Source: Oscillospiraceae bacterium (GTDB lineage Bacteria; Bacillota; Clostridia; Oscillospirales; Oscillospiraceae). Taken from it: 7,189 nucleotides of DNA. The stretch spans positions 1 through 7,189 of the forward strand of contig JAFYCQ010000252.1 of the NCBI GenBank assembly GCA_017539635.1, in the 5' to 3' direction. Positions 1 through 6,519 of this stretch are shown one piece after another. Made by a program: the position numbers and the translations under genes. Within the stretch, counting starts at the first letter, position 1, and each line of letters begins with the position of its first letter. The notes beneath the pieces are model-generated. The model ran no database searches and had not been told where the DNA came from. It saw only the letters and a list, made by a program, of their open reading frames with translations.

Positions 1-732
1 AGCAACGACCTTGTATTGTGGGTGGACCATGTGAGCGGCGGCTACAAAAGCCGGGACATACTGGGAAAAAGCACCTATAAGCAGATACTTTTCGACGTGG
101 ATTTCAACGTCCGCCACGGGGAGATAATGGGCCTCGTGGGTGAAAGCGGCAGCGGAAAATCCACTCTGGCAAAGCTGATACTGGGGCTCATTAAGCCCAC
201 TCAGGGGAAAATAACCCATTACACCCCCAGACCCCAGATAATTTTTCAGGACCCCTACAGCGCGCTCAACCCCGCCTACGACGTGGAATGGGCGCTGGAG
301 GAGCCCCTGCGCATCTACGGAAAATACGACGCTGCCGAGCGGAAGCGCCGGGTGCGGGACATGCTCTCCCGCGTGGAGCTGGGCGAGGAGGTCTTAAAGG
401 CCAAGCCGGACGAGCTTTCCGGCGGCATGAGACAGAGAGTGAGCATAGCTGCGGCCCTTATAAGAAGGCCGAGATTCATAATAGCCGACGAGCCGGTCAG
501 CGCCCTGGACGTAACTATCCAGGCCCAGATACTGAGGCTTTTAAGGCAGCTTCGGGACGAGCTGGATCTCAGCTACCTCTTCATTTCCCACGACCTGAAC
601 GTGGTCTATCAGCTATGCGACAGAGTGCTGGTGATGAAAAACGGCCGGGTGGTGGAGCAGGGCGAGGTCTCGGAGGTCTATGACCACCCCAAGGAGGAAT
701 ACACCCGCAGTCTGCTGGCGGCGGCCGAGTGA
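1..732 (+). CDS. ABC transporter ATP-binding protein, oligopeptide/dipeptide/nickel family (5' end just outside window)
   Basis: Cytoplasmic ATPase subunit that should power an oligopeptide/dipeptide- or nickel-type ABC importer (DppF/OppF-like). The frame is open from base 1 and reads S-N-D-L-V-L-W-V-D before the first possible internal start, a TTG at 16. Homologues commonly start with Met directly before such a sequence, so probably only the start codon is missing. Counting from the TTG codon, the ATPase motifs are all present: Walker A GESGSGKS (42-49), Q-loop FQDP (77-80), signature LSGGM (134-138), Walker B FIIADEP (154-160) and H-loop His192. The [10 protein letters not shown] stretch and the LSGGMRQR signature are typical of the peptide-transporter subfamily. 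At about 243 residues it ends soon after the nucleotide-binding domain, shorter than the roughly 320 residues usual for OppF/DppF, so the C-terminal extension is minimal. The partner ATPase and permeases would be expected upstream. The substrate cannot be told from this subunit. Confidence 0.93.
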   Translation, partial: SNDLVLWVDHVSGGYKSRDILGKSTYKQILFDVDFNVRHGEIMGLVGESGSGKSTLAKLILGLIKPTQGKITHYTPRPQIIFQDPYSALNPAYDVEWALEEPLRIYGKYDAAERKRRVRDMLSRVELGEEVLKAKPDELSGGMRQRVSIAAALIRRPRFIIADEPVSALDVTIQAQILRLLRQLRDELDLSYLFISHDLNVVYQLCDRVLVMKNGRVVEQGEVSEVYDHPKEEYTRSLLAAAE

Positions 733-756
733 TACTTTTTCTTGAAAGAAAAAGTA
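733..756. repeat. AT-rich perfect hairpin directly after the ABC ATPase stop codon
   Basis: The arms TACTTTTTCT (733-742) and AGAAAAAGTA (747-756) are perfect reverse complements around a TGAA loop, beginning one base after the TGA stop. There is no T-run after the right arm, so it is not a standard intrinsic terminator. It could protect the 3' end of the mRNA, or be part of a dispersed intergenic repeat. The stem is seen in the sequence; its role is inferred. Confidence 0.6.
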
Positions 757-775
757 CCAAAAAGAACTTTGCTGC

Positions 776-817
776 GTTACGAAGAGTGTCCCGTATCCGG
801 GATAGCCGCTCGGTAAC
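776..817. repeat. Second hairpin in the 733-854 gap, nested stem
   Basis: An inner stem TCCCG (789-793) / CGGGA (798-802) with loop TATC sits inside an outer pairing GTTAC (776-780) / GTAAC (813-817), which can extend by a few pairs with one bulge. Together with the hairpin at 733-756 it makes the whole gap between the ABC ATPase and the phosphoesterase highly structured. No T-tract follows, and no good -35/-10 pair was found here. It may be part of a repeat element or a leader structure for the downstream operon. Confidence 0.4.
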
Positions 818-843
818 AAAAATGGTAAGTTTAAGAACATAGC

Positions 844-849
844 GAGGTG
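844..849 (+). promoter_or_regulatory. Ribosome binding site that fixes the phosphoesterase start at ATG 855
   Basis: GAGGTG lies 5 bases before the ATG at 855 but only 2 bases before the alternative in-frame TTG at 852, which favours the ATG. Confidence 0.7.
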
Positions 850-854
850 ATTTG

Positions 855-1418
855 ATGGCCGTCAGATACATAGCCGACCTGCATTTTGATTACGGCGATA
901 TAATCGCCTACGACGACAGGCCCTTTGACAGCGTCGAAATGATGAACGAGGCCATGATAAAGGCCTGGAACGGCGTCGTGTCGGCCGGGGACGAGACCTG
1001 GATATTAGGCGACTTCTGCTCCGGGGACGGCGCCAGATGGCGGGAGCTTTTATCCCGCCTGAACGGCAAAAAGCGGCTTATAATCGGAAATCACGACGAC
1101 CCCGGGGCGGTAAAGGCCGCCGCCGATCTGTTTGAGGAAACAGCCGAATACAGGGAGATCGAGGACGAGGGCAGACATGTGGTCCTGTGCCACTATCCCA
1201 TTATCTCCTTCCACAACCACTATTTCGGCTGGTATCACCTTTACGGCCACGTCCACACCGGCTACGAACACAACGTGACGGAAAACGGAAAACGGCTCCT
1301 GCGGCAGCTGTATGTGAGAGACGACGTCTGCCGCATGGCGAACGTGGGGGCCATGCTGCCCTGTATGAACTACGCGCCGAAGACTCTTGACGAGCTTATT
1401 AAGGGAGGAACGATATGA
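855..1418 (+). CDS. Calcineurin-like metallophosphoesterase (COG4186-type predicted phosphohydrolase)
   Basis: Predicted two-metal phosphoesterase of 187 residues, cytoplasmic, with no signal peptide. The metallophosphoesterase motifs appear in order: D8-x-H10 in IADLHF, GDF with D53, GNHDD (78-82), H113 in CHYP, and GHVH (131-134). These are the expected metal ligands and catalytic histidine, so the enzyme is probably active. Its size and the HYP...GHVH spacing fit the small COG4186 group of predicted phosphohydrolases, whose natural substrate is not established. ATG 855 was chosen because GAGGTG lies 5 bases upstream. The stop overlaps the next gene's start (ATGA at 1415-1418), which indicates translational coupling, so this gene is likely co-transcribed with the two secreted or membrane proteins that follow. 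A nucleotide, phosphodiester or phosphoprotein substrate is possible; the sequence does not decide between them. Confidence 0.9.
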   Translation: MAVRYIADLHFDYGDIIAYDDRPFDSVEMMNEAMIKAWNGVVSAGDETWILGDFCSGDGARWRELLSRLNGKKRLIIGNHDDPGAVKAAADLFEETAEYREIEDEGRHVVLCHYPIISFHNHYFGWYHLYGHVHTGYEHNVTENGKRLLRQLYVRDDVCRMANVGAMLPCMNYAPKTLDELIKGGTI

Positions 1419-1903
1419 AACCCTGGGTCAGAAAAGTAATTCTCGTGTGCCTGTTTGCGGCAATAATAATCTATATGGGGCTGCAGATACCTTACAGGAA
1501 CCAGTCCCTCACCTTCAACAAGAACGCCGCTCTCTTCGACTCCGTCATGCAGCAGGTGAGCGGACACCTGACGGAAAACCCGGAGATAAAGATATACATG
1601 GACGGGGACGTCTATGTCGCCGAGGGCATGGAGGCGGAGTACGACATAACTGAGGACGAAAAGCTCGTCTCCGAGCTTGACCAGCTAAAAGAGCTGGGGA
1701 TACATCAGATAAACGCCTATTATTACGAGGCGACCAGCGAATACACCACGTCCTCCTGCGAGGTCTGGTTTGCCATGGATGACGGCGACCGGATAATCTA
1801 CACCTCCAACGGCCACATGCACAGCTCGACCGACCTTATTGACGGCGGAGATATCAAGAGCAAGGAACTGAAGGTCCGCTGGAGAGCGGGAGCGGAGAAG
1901 TGA
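1415..1903 (+). CDS. Small single-pass membrane-anchored protein, unknown function
   Basis: I do not recognise this 162-residue protein. It begins with a positively charged N-terminus (KPWVRK) followed by one hydrophobic segment at about residues 8-23. There is no lipobox cysteine in the right place, so it is probably an uncleaved signal anchor with about 135 residues outside the membrane. The outer part is acidic and polar, with an amphipathic helix-like stretch (about 80-94, ITEDEKLVSELDQL) and a strand-like stretch (EVWFAMDDGDRIIY, 116-129). The start overlaps the phosphoesterase stop by four bases, and AAGGGAGG at 1401-1408 gives a good ribosome binding site. The next gene follows 9 bases after the stop. 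A helix followed by a 'V-x-[FY]-x-x-x-[DS]G-x-x-[IL]' pattern recurs in the neighbouring lipoprotein, hinting at a shared fold. That is inference from a weak pattern. Its role could be in the cell envelope. Confidence 0.8.
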   Translation: MKPWVRKVILVCLFAAIIIYMGLQIPYRNQSLTFNKNAALFDSVMQQVSGHLTENPEIKIYMDGDVYVAEGMEAEYDITEDEKLVSELDQLKELGIHQINAYYYEATSEYTTSSCEVWFAMDDGDRIIYTSNGHMHSSTDLIDGGDIKSKELKVRWRAGAEK

Positions 1904-1912
1904 GGTGCTATG

Positions 1913-2911
1913 ATGAAAAAACGCATACTGGCGGCGCTTTTGTGCGCTGCCGCCGTGTTCGGCTTTGCCGGGTGTGAGGAAACGCCCCCGCCCGCCTCTA
2001 TCTCCGGAGGCACGGTTGACAATACCGACGAAAATGCCCCCAAGGTGATAGAATCCAAGGACATAACGGACTTTTACGCCAACTTTTATCTCAGAGACCG
2101 CTGGACGGCGACGGAAAACCACTTTTTCGTCTTTCAGGTAAAGCCGGACGAAAACGGCGTTCTTACGGCCTCGGAGGAAAAATCCGGCCTCAGCCTGCCT
2201 GCCGACGGGGAGCTTCTTGCTGCCCTGCAGGAGGTGCTTGACAGGAACGATATGGCGGCCAGAAACGGAGTGTACAGGGTCACGTCGGGGCTGCCGCCGG
2301 AGTATCAGGCGTCCAACCTGAACGTTGTTTACGCCTCGGGCGAAAAGCTGAACTACACCGTGAACAACTTTCCGGAGGCGGATTGGGCAAAGGATGTTTA
2401 CACGGTCTTCGCCGACTGGTTTTCCGCAAGGGGGTACGATTCCCTCTATCCCGAAAAGGAAGAGTCCCAGGTCACGAGCCTTGTTTTGTTCTTCAAAAAG
2501 GACGGACTCTATCTTGAATACCTCGGCATAAACGTGGGGGAGGACAAGGCAATAGACGGCGAGACCTATCTGCTGGAAAAGTCTGTCTATGACGACGAAA
2601 AGCATGAGACGGTCTTCCGGGAATTCATCCTGTTCCCTGAGGACTACTACGAAAAGCTCACCCGGCTCCTTTACCCTTACGACCTGAGCACCAAATACGA
2701 TTTCAGCTATTTTGACCACGGCTCCGGCTACTACGGCATGGGCGGAGACGCCGACGGAGATGAGGAGGACTCGGAGGACCTTTCCCTCGACCTGCACATA
2801 GAATACGAAAGCGGCAGAAGGCTGAATATCGCAACGAAAAAGGCAAGCGAGATCGCTGCCATGGAAGAGCTTCTGACGGAAATAACAGATTACCATGACT
2901 CCCTGTTCTGA
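1913..2911 (+). CDS. Predicted lipoprotein, unknown function
   Basis: A 332-residue protein with a typical lipoprotein signal: a basic start (MKKR), a hydrophobic core, and lipobox-like F-A-G-C with Cys21. It should be lipid-anchored on the outer face of the membrane. A Pro/Ser/Thr/Asp-rich linker follows (about 22-48). The mature part is acidic, with many Tyr and Phe, and a very acidic loop at 279-289 (DADGDEEDSED). The pattern 'L-x-V/I-x-Y-x-S-G-x-x-L-N' appears twice, near residues 136-147 and 292-305, each time followed by a helix-like stretch, which suggests an old internal duplication. I recognise no enzyme motif. ATG 1913 is preferred over ATG 1910 because GAGGTG (1902-1907) lies 5 bases before it; one Met is the only difference. 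It is last in the operon with the phosphoesterase and the membrane-anchored protein and ends at a strong terminator. Confidence 0.85.
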   Translation: MKKRILAALLCAAAVFGFAGCEETPPPASISGGTVDNTDENAPKVIESKDITDFYANFYLRDRWTATENHFFVFQVKPDENGVLTASEEKSGLSLPADGELLAALQEVLDRNDMAARNGVYRVTSGLPPEYQASNLNVVYASGEKLNYTVNNFPEADWAKDVYTVFADWFSARGYDSLYPEKEESQVTSLVLFFKKDGLYLEYLGINVGEDKAIDGETYLLEKSVYDDEKHETVFREFILFPEDYYEKLTRLLYPYDLSTKYDFSYFDHGSGYYGMGGDADGDEEDSEDLSLDLHIEYESGRRLNIATKKASEIAAMEELLTEITDYHDSLF

Positions 2912-2916
2912 AAACA

Positions 2917-2954
2917 AAAAGCGGCATCGGAATGAAAAAACCGATGCCGCTTTT
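2917..2954. terminator. Bidirectional intrinsic terminator between convergent operons
   Basis: Perfect 14-bp inverted repeat: AAAAGCGGCATCGG (2917-2930) and CCGATGCCGCTTTT (2941-2954), with a 10-base loop AATGAAAAAA. On the plus strand it starts 6 bases after the lipoprotein stop and ends in TTTT. Read on the minus strand it follows the c-di-GMP gene stop by about 10 bases and continues into TTTTTGTTTT, a stronger U-tract. It therefore serves both converging transcripts. Confidence 0.93.
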
Positions 2955-2964
2955 AAGTTGTTGT

Positions 2965-5900
2965 TTAACCCCTCTTTACCGCCGCTTTGTTGGCGTACAT
3001 GTCGCTGTCGGCTCTGCCGAAGACGTCGGCGACGCAGGAATCCTTTCCGGGGATGTAGTCCGAAATGCCTCCCGCCACGGTCACGGCGCCTGTTTTCCGG
3101 TTTTCGGCGCATACGGTGCGAAGCTCCTCCATGAGCTTTTCCCTGTGCTCATAGTCCCGTCCTGACAGAATTACGGTGAACTCGTCGCCTCCCACCCGGA
3201 AGACGGGGCTGTGGGCGAAAATGCGGCATATAAGGGCGCAGGCGTCTTTTATATACCGGTCGCCAGCCTTGTGTCCCTTGGTGTCGTTTACGCCCTTTAA
3301 GTCGTTTATATCGCACACCACAACGGAGAAGGGGCGGCAGTCTCCCCGCTCGATCTCCCCGTTGAGCTGCTGCTCGCTCTGGACGTAGGAGCGGGTGTTC
3401 TTGATGCCGGTCAGAGCGTCCTTGAAGGCCAGCTCTCTTGCCTCGGCCAGCTCCAGCTCCCTGCTCATCTGGCTTGCAATGTTGCAAACGCCGATGACCA
3501 CGTGCTCCCGGTCCCCGGAAACGGTGTTCATTATCTTCATGCGGTAGTAAACGGGGGAGCCGTCTATCATGAGCCGGTAGTCTATGGTGCGGGTTTCCCC
3601 GAAGGCCGACAGGGCTTCTTTCGTAAGGGCGGCGGAGACGAGAGACCGGTCGTCGGCATATACCACCGTCTGGATGTTTTTGACGCACTCCTCGAAAAAT
3701 CCGGTGCCGGTTTTTTCTATCTGCAGCTTGTCATAGGTGCCATTGGCGGTAAACTCGGTATAATCTCCGGTTTTTGTGTTCACGTAGTAAATGCTCTCAA
3801 ACTCGCCGGAGAGCGCCTGGGCAATGTTGAAGAACTCCGTGCTCCTGGCCCTGGCCTCCTGATAGCTTATGGCCTGGCGGGTGAGGTCGTCAACGTTGCT
3901 GATTCCCACCACCATGTGGTGGTCATCCTGCCCGCCGGCGCGCACGGCCTTTAGGTTGTAATACACCGGAGCGCCGTTTTCCATGACCCGGTAGGTGATG
4001 GAAAAGCTGCTGTCCCCCAGAAGCTGGGAGAGCAGAGCTCTCTTTTCCAGGCAGGCGGTAACTCTCTCCCTGTCCTCGGGGTGCAGGGAGGATACGACGC
4101 TGCGGCGGATCACGTCGAAGAAATCTCCGCCGCCCCGCTCGATCTGCAGATCGTCGGGCTTTCCCCGGGGAGAGAACTCCACAAAGTGATCTGTCAGCGT
4201 GTCCACGTAATAAATGTTCTCAAACCCGCTGGAAAGGGCGTGGGCGATGTTGGCGTAGGAGACGTACTTGTCCCGGGTTCTTTTGGGCAGGGAGGGCGCC
4301 GGTGCTGGCTCGTCCCTTCTCACCTTTTCCTCCGCCATGAAATGCTCGTATTCCTCCGGCGGCACCGGCTTTGAGAAATAGTAGCCCTGGACTATATCGC
4401 AGCCCATGTCCCGCAGGGCTTCAAGCTGGTCCTCCGTCTCTACGCCCTCGGCAATGGTGGGGACGCCTAAGTATTCGGCGATGTCGATAATAAGCTCCAG
4501 CATGCGTATGTCCCTGCGCTGGGAAAAGGCGTTGCGTATGAAGCGCATGTCCAGCTTCAGGGCGTCTATGGGCAGGCTGGATATCATGCTGAGGGAGGAA
4601 TACCCGGTGCCGAAGTCGTCCATCTCGATACGGAAGCCAAGACTTCTCAGCTCGTTCACCGTCTCGATTATCTGGGCGGAGTTCTGGGTGTAGGCCGACT
4701 CCGTTATCTCCAGCAGCAGCTCGCTGGGGGAGATGGAATAATCCTCCAATATTCCCCGGAAGGTGTCGATGAGCCCCGGGTCGTACATATCGATCCTGGA
4801 CACGTTCACGGAGACCGGCACGGATATGCCGAATTTCTCCCGCCAGTGTCTGACCTGGGAGGCCGCCTCCCGCCAGACGTAGAGGTCAAGCTGCTGAATG
4901 AGGCTGTTGCTCTCAAAGAGGGGGATGAACACCCCGGGGGAAATAAGCCCCATGGTGGGGTGCTGCCAGCGCACCAGCGCCTCGGCGCTGGAGAGAGAGG
5001 GTATTTCAGACCTTATGTCGAATTTCGGCTGATAGTAAACCTTGAACTGGCGCTGGGCAATGGCCTCCGGAAATTCTTCAAGAAGCTGCTCGGAATACAA
5101 TTCCGTCTGGTGCAGAGTGTTGTCGTAAATGGCTATGGCCTGGCTGTAATTGTTCCTTATTGTGTCGGCGGCCATTTTCGCCCTGTCGAATCTCCGCTCG
5201 ATGTCGATGCTCCTGTCGGTCATGGGGTAGATGCCCATGCGCAGGCGGACGCGGCTGGCAGTGCCGCTGTCGTCGCCCGAAAGCCCCCGGGAGGCAAGCT
5301 CCAGAAGGGGACTGTGATCCTCTCTGTGGGGACAGTAGATCATGAAGGTGTCCGCCTGCCGGCGGCAGACGATCCCGGCCCCGTTGAGGGTCGCCTCGGT
5401 GAGGTTTTCGCCCAGCCGCCTGAGCACCTCGTCGCCGTAGGCCCTGCCGTAGCGCTCGTTGAGTATATGGAAGTGGTTCACGTCCAGATAAACGGCGTCC
5501 GTAGGGACCTCCCGGTTCAGCTGGTCGAACTGCTCGGCGTAGCGGTAGAAATACTCCCTGGTATAAAGCCCGGTAAGACTGTCCTTTTCCGTATCCCGGA
5601 TTATCTGCCTGTCCTCGCAAAGCTCGATGGTTCGCCGGATCCTGGCCAGTATCACCTCGGGCTGGTCATAGGGCTTTGATATGAAGTCTATGGCTCCCAG
5701 CAGCAGACATTCCACCTCGGCGCTGTTGTCCGAGGTGCAGACTATGACGGGTATGCTCTGCAGCTCGGCGTCTCCTCTCATGGCCCTGAGGATGTCCATG
5801 CCGCTCATTTCCGGCATGATGAGATCCAGCAGCACGATGGAAAGAGCGTCCCTGTGCTCTCTTATGGCGGCAATGGCCTCCGCCCCGTTTTCGGCGAAGA

Positions 5901-6021
5901 GCACATCATAGGTGTCCTCCAGCATGTTGCCCAGAAGCTCTCTGTTTATAAGCTCGTCGTCTGCCACCAGGACGAGCCGTCTGGCGTTTGCCGCGTTGAA
6001 CTGCTCTTTTTTGTCCGGCAC
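2965..6021 (-). CDS. Response regulator with REC, degenerate GGDEF, EAL, two PAS-like repeats and GGDEF (c-di-GMP turnover)
   Basis: A soluble 1018-residue protein predicted both to make and to degrade cyclic di-GMP. Domains: REC at about 15-133 with acidic pocket D21/D22, phospho-acceptor D66, T96 and K116; a first GGDEF at about 144-300 whose signature is Q-A-D-T-F (222-226), so it is probably not a cyclase; EAL at about 312-562 with E347 (EALVRW), N406, E438, D468/D469 (DDFGTG), K489, E525 and Q545 all present, so it is probably an active phosphodiesterase; two related PAS-like modules (586-716 and 727-857); and a C-terminal GGDEF (858-1018) with D904, N912, D913 and intact GGDEF (944-948), probably an active cyclase. 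No RxxD inhibitory site is seen before the second GGDEF. No membrane segment is seen. The start is GTG 6021, supported by AAGGAG about 9 bases upstream. The gene lies 23 bases after the Rrf2 regulator in the same operon. No cognate kinase is in the window. Confidence 0.93.
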   Translation of the reverse strand: MPDKKEQFNAANARRLVLVADDELINRELLGNMLEDTYDVLFAENGAEAIAAIREHRDALSIVLLDLIMPEMSGMDILRAMRGDAELQSIPVIVCTSDNSAEVECLLLGAIDFISKPYDQPEVILARIRRTIELCEDRQIIRDTEKDSLTGLYTREYFYRYAEQFDQLNREVPTDAVYLDVNHFHILNERYGRAYGDEVLRRLGENLTEATLNGAGIVCRRQADTFMIYCPHREDHSPLLELASRGLSGDDSGTASRVRLRMGIYPMTDRSIDIERRFDRAKMAADTIRNNYSQAIAIYDNTLHQTELYSEQLLEEFPEAIAQRQFKVYYQPKFDIRSEIPSLSSAEALVRWQHPTMGLISPGVFIPLFESNSLIQQLDLYVWREAASQVRHWREKFGISVPVSVNVSRIDMYDPGLIDTFRGILEDYSISPSELLLEITESAYTQNSAQIIETVNELRSLGFRIEMDDFGTGYSSLSMISSLPIDALKLDMRFIRNAFSQRRDIRMLELIIDIAEYLGVPTIAEGVETEDQLEALRDMGCDIVQGYYFSKPVPPEEYEHFMAEEKVRRDEPAPAPSLPKRTRDKYVSYANIAHALSSGFENIYYVDTLTDHFVEFSPRGKPDDLQIERGGGDFFDVIRRSVVSSLHPEDRERVTACLEKRALLSQLLGDSSFSITYRVMENGAPVYYNLKAVRAGGQDDHHMVVGISNVDDLTRQAISYQEARARSTEFFNIAQALSGEFESIYYVNTKTGDYTEFTANGTYDKLQIEKTGTGFFEECVKNIQTVVYADDRSLVSAALTKEALSAFGETRTIDYRLMIDGSPVYYRMKIMNTVSGDREHVVIGVCNIASQMSRELELAEARELAFKDALTGIKNTRSYVQSEQQLNGEIERGDCRPFSVVVCDINDLKGVNDTKGHKAGDRYIKDACALICRIFAHSPVFRVGGDEFTVILSGRDYEHREKLMEELRTVCAENRKTGAVTVAGGISDYIPGKDSCVADVFGRADSDMYANKAAVKRG
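3451..3843 (-). repeat. Second copy of the tandem PAS-like module (residues 727-857)
   Basis: Same blocks as the first copy (NIAQALS, FESIYYVNT, LQIEKTG, PVYY, GVCNI). It connects through a charged helix (about 852-866, SRELELAEARELAF) to the catalytic GGDEF, the usual signalling-helix arrangement. It may therefore control the cyclase directly. Confidence 0.75.
3874..4266 (-). repeat. First copy of the tandem PAS-like module (residues 586-716)
   Basis: It shares ordered blocks with the second copy: N-I-A-x-A-L-S, F-E-x-I-Y-Y-V-x-T, a D-x-L-Q-I-E block, G-x-x-F-F, and P-V-Y-Y near its end. The offset between copies is 141 residues at the start and 138 near the end. The layout (helix, strands, 'HPEDRERV' helix, strands, G-I-S-N-V-D) fits a PAS-like sensor fold. 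The ligand is unknown. Confidence 0.75.
5344..5358 (-). other. Degenerate GGDEF signature (QADTF)
   Basis: The first GGDEF domain carries Gln-Ala-Asp-Thr-Phe where active cyclases have Gly-Gly-Asp/Glu-Glu-Phe. Loss of the glycines and the Glu predicts no cyclase activity. Such domains are known in other GGDEF-EAL proteins to bind GTP and stimulate the neighbouring EAL, but that role here is inference. Confidence 0.8.
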
Positions 6022-6029
6022 GTCAGTAA

Positions 6030-6036
6030 TCTCCTT
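6030..6036 (-). promoter_or_regulatory. Ribosome binding site supporting the GTG start of the c-di-GMP gene
   Basis: On the minus strand AAAGGAG lies about 9 bases before the GTG at 6021. No better ATG or TTG lies in frame nearby. The site sits in the 23-base gap after the Rrf2 stop, consistent with one transcript for both genes. Confidence 0.65.
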
Positions 6037-6044
6037 TTATATAA

Positions 6045-6476
6045 TTATATTACGTAATCGTCCCCGGCCTCGTTTTTTCTCATGAGGTCGGCTATGGAGC
6101 GGCTTTCCAGATATTCCCGTATGAGGCTGTTGAGACCGTCCCATAAAGGCAGCGTCCGGCAGGAGGCCATCCTGGGGCAGGGGGCCGCCCCATCAATGAG
6201 GCAGGCCACGGGGGACAGCTCGCCCTCAGTCAATGAAAGCACGGAATAGGTCGAAATGTCCTCCGGCTTGCGGCACAGGCGATAACCTCCGCCCTTGCCG
6301 CGCATCCCGGCGAGGATGCCCGCCCTGACAAGTGAACGGACTATGCTCTCCAGATACTTTTCGGATATTTCCTGCCGCTCGGCAATGTCGCTCAGGGGGA
6401 TAAAGCTGTTCCCGCCGTGCTCTGCCATGTCTATGAGCACCCGCAGCGCATAGCGCCCTTTTGTGGAAATAAGCAT
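6045..6476 (-). CDS. Rrf2-family transcriptional regulator (IscR/CymR-like) with three conserved-type cysteines
   Basis: A 143-residue DNA-binding regulator. The start MLISTKGRYALRVLIDMAEH is the hallmark N-terminus of the Rrf2 family. A winged helix-turn-helix covers about 25-68, including the recognition-helix motif ISEKYLESIV (37-46) and the wing GMRGKGGGYRL (57-67). C92, C100 and C106 (spacing C-x7-C-x5-C) match the place where IscR-type members bind a [2Fe-2S] or [4Fe-4S] cluster; CymR, the cysteine regulator of Bacillus, lacks such cysteines. ATG 6476 is fixed by GGAGG six bases upstream and by family alignment. The frame stays open farther upstream but only runs into hairpin repeats. 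The gene is divergent from cysK and is the first gene of the operon with the c-di-GMP enzyme, so likely targets are cysK and itself. Whether it senses Fe-S status, cysteine supply or nitric oxide cannot be told from sequence. Confidence 0.92.
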   Translation of the reverse strand: MLISTKGRYALRVLIDMAEHGGNSFIPLSDIAERQEISEKYLESIVRSLVRAGILAGMRGKGGGYRLCRKPEDISTYSVLSLTEGELSPVACLIDGAAPCPRMASCRTLPLWDGLNSLIREYLESRSIADLMRKNEAGDDYVI

Positions 6477-6503
6477 GTTCCGCCTCCGTAGTTCAGATTT
6501 TAA

Positions 6504-6519
6504 AATCATTATAATGATT
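6504..6519. promoter_or_regulatory. 16-bp perfect palindrome over the likely Rrf2 promoter, candidate operator
   Basis: AATCATTATAATGATT is a perfect palindrome about 28 bases upstream of the Rrf2 start. It contains TATAAT on both strands, and the minus-strand copy (6508-6513) is suitably placed for an Rrf2 -10 box. A neighbouring 12-bp palindrome GATTTTAAAATC (6496-6507) overlaps it. A dyad over a -10 box just ahead of a repressor gene suggests autoregulation. No good -35 is visible on the minus strand. The same bases also make up most of the left inverted repeat of the hairpin array, so the palindrome may instead belong to that element. Confidence 0.45.

Noticed and set aside
733..756. Intrinsic terminator for the ABC transporter transcript
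   Set aside because: The stem is A/T-rich and no T-run follows it on either strand, so termination is not well supported.
1685..3112. Long minus-strand open frame of 475 codons opposite the unknown proteins and running through the terminator
   Set aside because: It is antisense to two well-supported coupled genes, crosses the strong bidirectional terminator, has low-complexity Arg/Val-rich content and no family motif.
4846..5679. Plus-strand open frame of 277 codons inside the c-di-GMP gene
   Set aside because: It is a mirror of the GC-rich EAL/GGDEF coding strand. It has no recognisable domain and no good ribosome binding site, while the opposite strand has a complete multi-domain protein.
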